Below, piece by piece: positions 62,611-64,000 of a stretch of DNA of 64,000 bases. Under the pieces are notes generated by a model. It was not told where the DNA came from, ran no database searches, and saw only the letters and a list, made by a program, of their open reading frames with translations. The stretch spans positions 2,542,001 through 2,606,000 of the forward strand of contig JAXLVB010000002.1 of the NCBI GenBank assembly GCA_046329195.1. Reading direction: 5' to 3'. Each line of letters starts with the position of its first letter. The stretch's first letter is position 1. The stretch comes from JAXLVB01 sp046329195 (lineage in GTDB: Bacteria; Bacteroidota; Bacteroidia; Cytophagales; Spirosomataceae). A program made the position numbers and the translations under genes.

Positions 62611-64000
62611 CTACATTGCAGTTTGAATAAGTATCGCTTCATAAGGGCGAAGTCTGTTCTTACCCAAATTCATATAATTGCTAATCAATACGTTAGGCCA
62701 TAAAACAGGTACGGGCAACGGTTGTTCTTGATTGGTAAAGTTGCACAGTACCACTATACTTTGCTCCTCTCCTACTCTCTTAAACGCCCACACGGAATTG
62801 TCGGTAGGGAGTAAGTCTTCATACGTTCCATAAAGCAAGGTCGGGGTCTCTTTCCGTAGGGCAATCAACTGTTTATAATAATTCAGAATAGAGTGCGGCT
62901 GGGCTTGTTGTGCGCTTACGTTGATGGTAGTGTAGTTGGGGTTTACCTTCAGCCAAGTGGTGTCGGCAGCCGAAAATCCTGCGTTCTTTTCGGCATTCCA
63001 TTGCATGGGTGTGCGGGCGTGATCTCGGGCTATTTGATTGACGGCTTTCAAAAACTGCTCTTCGGTACAATTCCCTTGCCGCACCAATGCGTCGTAGGCG
63101 TTTACTACCTGCACATCATTAAGTTCGGATACATGCTCAAAAGGGTAATTGGTCATCCCTATTTCATCGCCTTGGTAAAGGTAGGGCGTGCCTCTCAAGG
63201 TAAGCAAGAGGGTAGCCAGCATGGTGGCCGACTCATAATGATACTGCTGTGCATTGCCAAAGCGGCTGAGCATCCGAGGGTTATCGTGGTTACCAAAGTA
63301 AACGGTGTTCCAACCATCGTGGGCTAAGGCTTTGTCCCATTTCTCAACAATTGCCTTCAGTTCGACCAATGTCCATTCGGGCTTGGGCTGGGCAAAACAC
63401 GGCTCTTCTCGTGGCACAGCGTGGTCAAAATGGTAAATCATCTGCAACTCCTTTCGGTGCTCGCCTACGTAGTCGAGTGCTTGCTGACTGCTCACACCAA
63501 AAGCTTCGCCTACCGACATACAATCGTACTTTGAGAGTACTTGAGCATTCATTTCCTGCAAAAACTCATGTACACGTGGCCCATTGGCATAGTAGCTGAG
63601 ATCGCCAAATCGGTCAGCTGGAAAACTGGCAAAAGCAGGGTCTTTTGAAATGAGCGAAATCACATCCATCCTGAAACCATCTACCCCTTTATCTAACCAA
63701 AAGCGCATCATTTGGTAAATTTCTTGCCGCAATTGCTCATTTTCCCAGTTCAAATCAGGCTGCTTTTTAGCAAATAGGTGGAGGTAGTATTCTTGTGTAT
63801 GGGAGTCAAACTCCCACGCCGAACCACTAAAAAACGAAATCCAATCGTTAGGAATCTCTTTTTTCCAACTATAATAGTGACGGTAGGGGTTATCGGTTGA
63901 CTGCCGGGCTGCTTGAAACCAACGGTGTTCGTCAGACGAATGGTTGACTACCAAATCAATGATGAGTTTCAGCCCCAAACGGTGGGCAGTATCGAGCATT
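62611..64000 (-). CDS. GH13 alpha-glucosidase / oligo-1,6-glucosidase, start outside window
   Basis: At least 462 residues; the frame stays open to the right edge, and the ATG at 63999 is internal. LGLKLIIDLVVNHSSDEH is conserved region I. The catalytic Asp is in VDGFRMDVISLI, the acid Glu in SVGEAFG, and the stabilising Asp in YFGNHDNPRML. DPDLNWENEQLRQEI and TPYLYQGDEIGMTN place it in the oligo-1,6-glucosidase/alpha-glucosidase group (GH13 subfamily 31-like) rather than alpha-amylase. No leader can be judged. It breaks down isomaltose- or maltose-type oligosaccharides. Confidence 0.93.
   Translation of the reverse strand, partial: MLDTAHRLGLKLIIDLVVNHSSDEHRWFQAARQSTDNPYRHYYSWKKEIPNDWISFFSGSAWEFDSHTQEYYLHLFAKKQPDLNWENEQLRQEIYQMMRFWLDKGVDGFRMDVISLISKDPAFASFPADRFGDLSYYANGPRVHEFLQEMNAQVLSKYDCMSVGEAFGVSSQQALDYVGEHRKELQMIYHFDHAVPREEPCFAQPKPEWTLVELKAIVEKWDKALAHDGWNTVYFGNHDNPRMLSRFGNAQQYHYESATMLATLLLTLRGTPYLYQGDEIGMTNYPFEHVSELNDVQVVNAYDALVRQGNCTEEQFLKAVNQIARDHARTPMQWNAEKNAGFSAADTTWLKVNPNYTTINVSAQQAQPHSILNYYKQLIALRKETPTLLYGTYEDLLPTDNSVWAFKRVGEEQSIVVLCNFTNQEQPLPVPVLWPNVLISNYMNLGKNRLRPYEAILIQTAM

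Noticed and set aside
1..64000. tRNA, rRNA or CRISPR array
   Set aside because: I saw no cloverleaf with a GGTTCGA-type arm, no rRNA-like stretch and no regularly spaced direct repeats; reading by eye could still miss a tRNA.

Overview
The window comes from a Bacteroidota chromosome, most likely a Cytophagales genus of the Runella/Dyadobacter/Spirosoma type. The evidence is a SusC/SusD pair, a C25 (gingipain/PorU-type) peptidase, a CotH protein with a type IX sorting tail, FG-GAP and ChaN proteins, and many promoters of the Bacteroidota form TTG-N19-21-TAnnTTTG. The genus is an inference from gene content. I saw no rRNA, tRNA or CRISPR array.

Layout. 1-9.9 kb: the end of a long C25 peptidase gene running in from the left, a convergent CotH gene, an enlarged D-Ala-D-Ala ligase coupled to a GNAT gene, and a purine permease. 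10-25.6 kb: metabolic and stress genes (cellobiose 2-epimerase, DUF819 transporter, KatG with a readable promoter and terminator, two Gfo/Idh/MocA oxidoreductases, TauE permease, ModE-like regulator, serine hydrolase, CCA-adding enzyme). A low-GC secreted-protein gene at 13-14.3 kb sits beside an attC-like hairpin region. 26-35.7 kb: a SusCD operon, then FG-GAP/cytochrome, ABC transporter and ChaN genes on the minus strand.

35.9-48.6 kb is an accessory island. Three nearly identical 1,243-bp IS3-family copies lie in it. Removing copies 2 and 3, with one target duplication each, rejoins one reading frame in phase: a trypsin-like protease (His42, Asp75, Ser158) fused to a helical repeat (TPR-like) region. 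Its start overlaps by 8 bp the end of a ComEC-type metallo-beta-lactamase gene. Further on is a tightly coupled three-gene McrBC-like operon: a McrB-type AAA+ NTPase without an N-terminal recognition domain, a McrC/LlaJI-like nuclease, and a third protein ending in a DUF2135-like domain. These two loci are the best candidates for undescribed defence systems.

48.6-64 kb: a GT87 glycosyltransferase, a NarL-type two-component system preceded by an overlapping 45-residue membrane peptide, and a duplicated two-gene unit (a small protein with a Cys/Pro tail plus a multi-pass membrane protein). Then come moaC and mobA, a DPP-IV peptidase divergent from a YpdA-type reductase, a protein with a DVDDTA motif, thiamine diphosphokinase, and a GH13 glucosidase cut by the right edge.

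Several dispersed palindromes lie between genes. The clearest family, five copies ending in (A)ACGTTCCACTT or a close variant, appears only in intergenic gaps.
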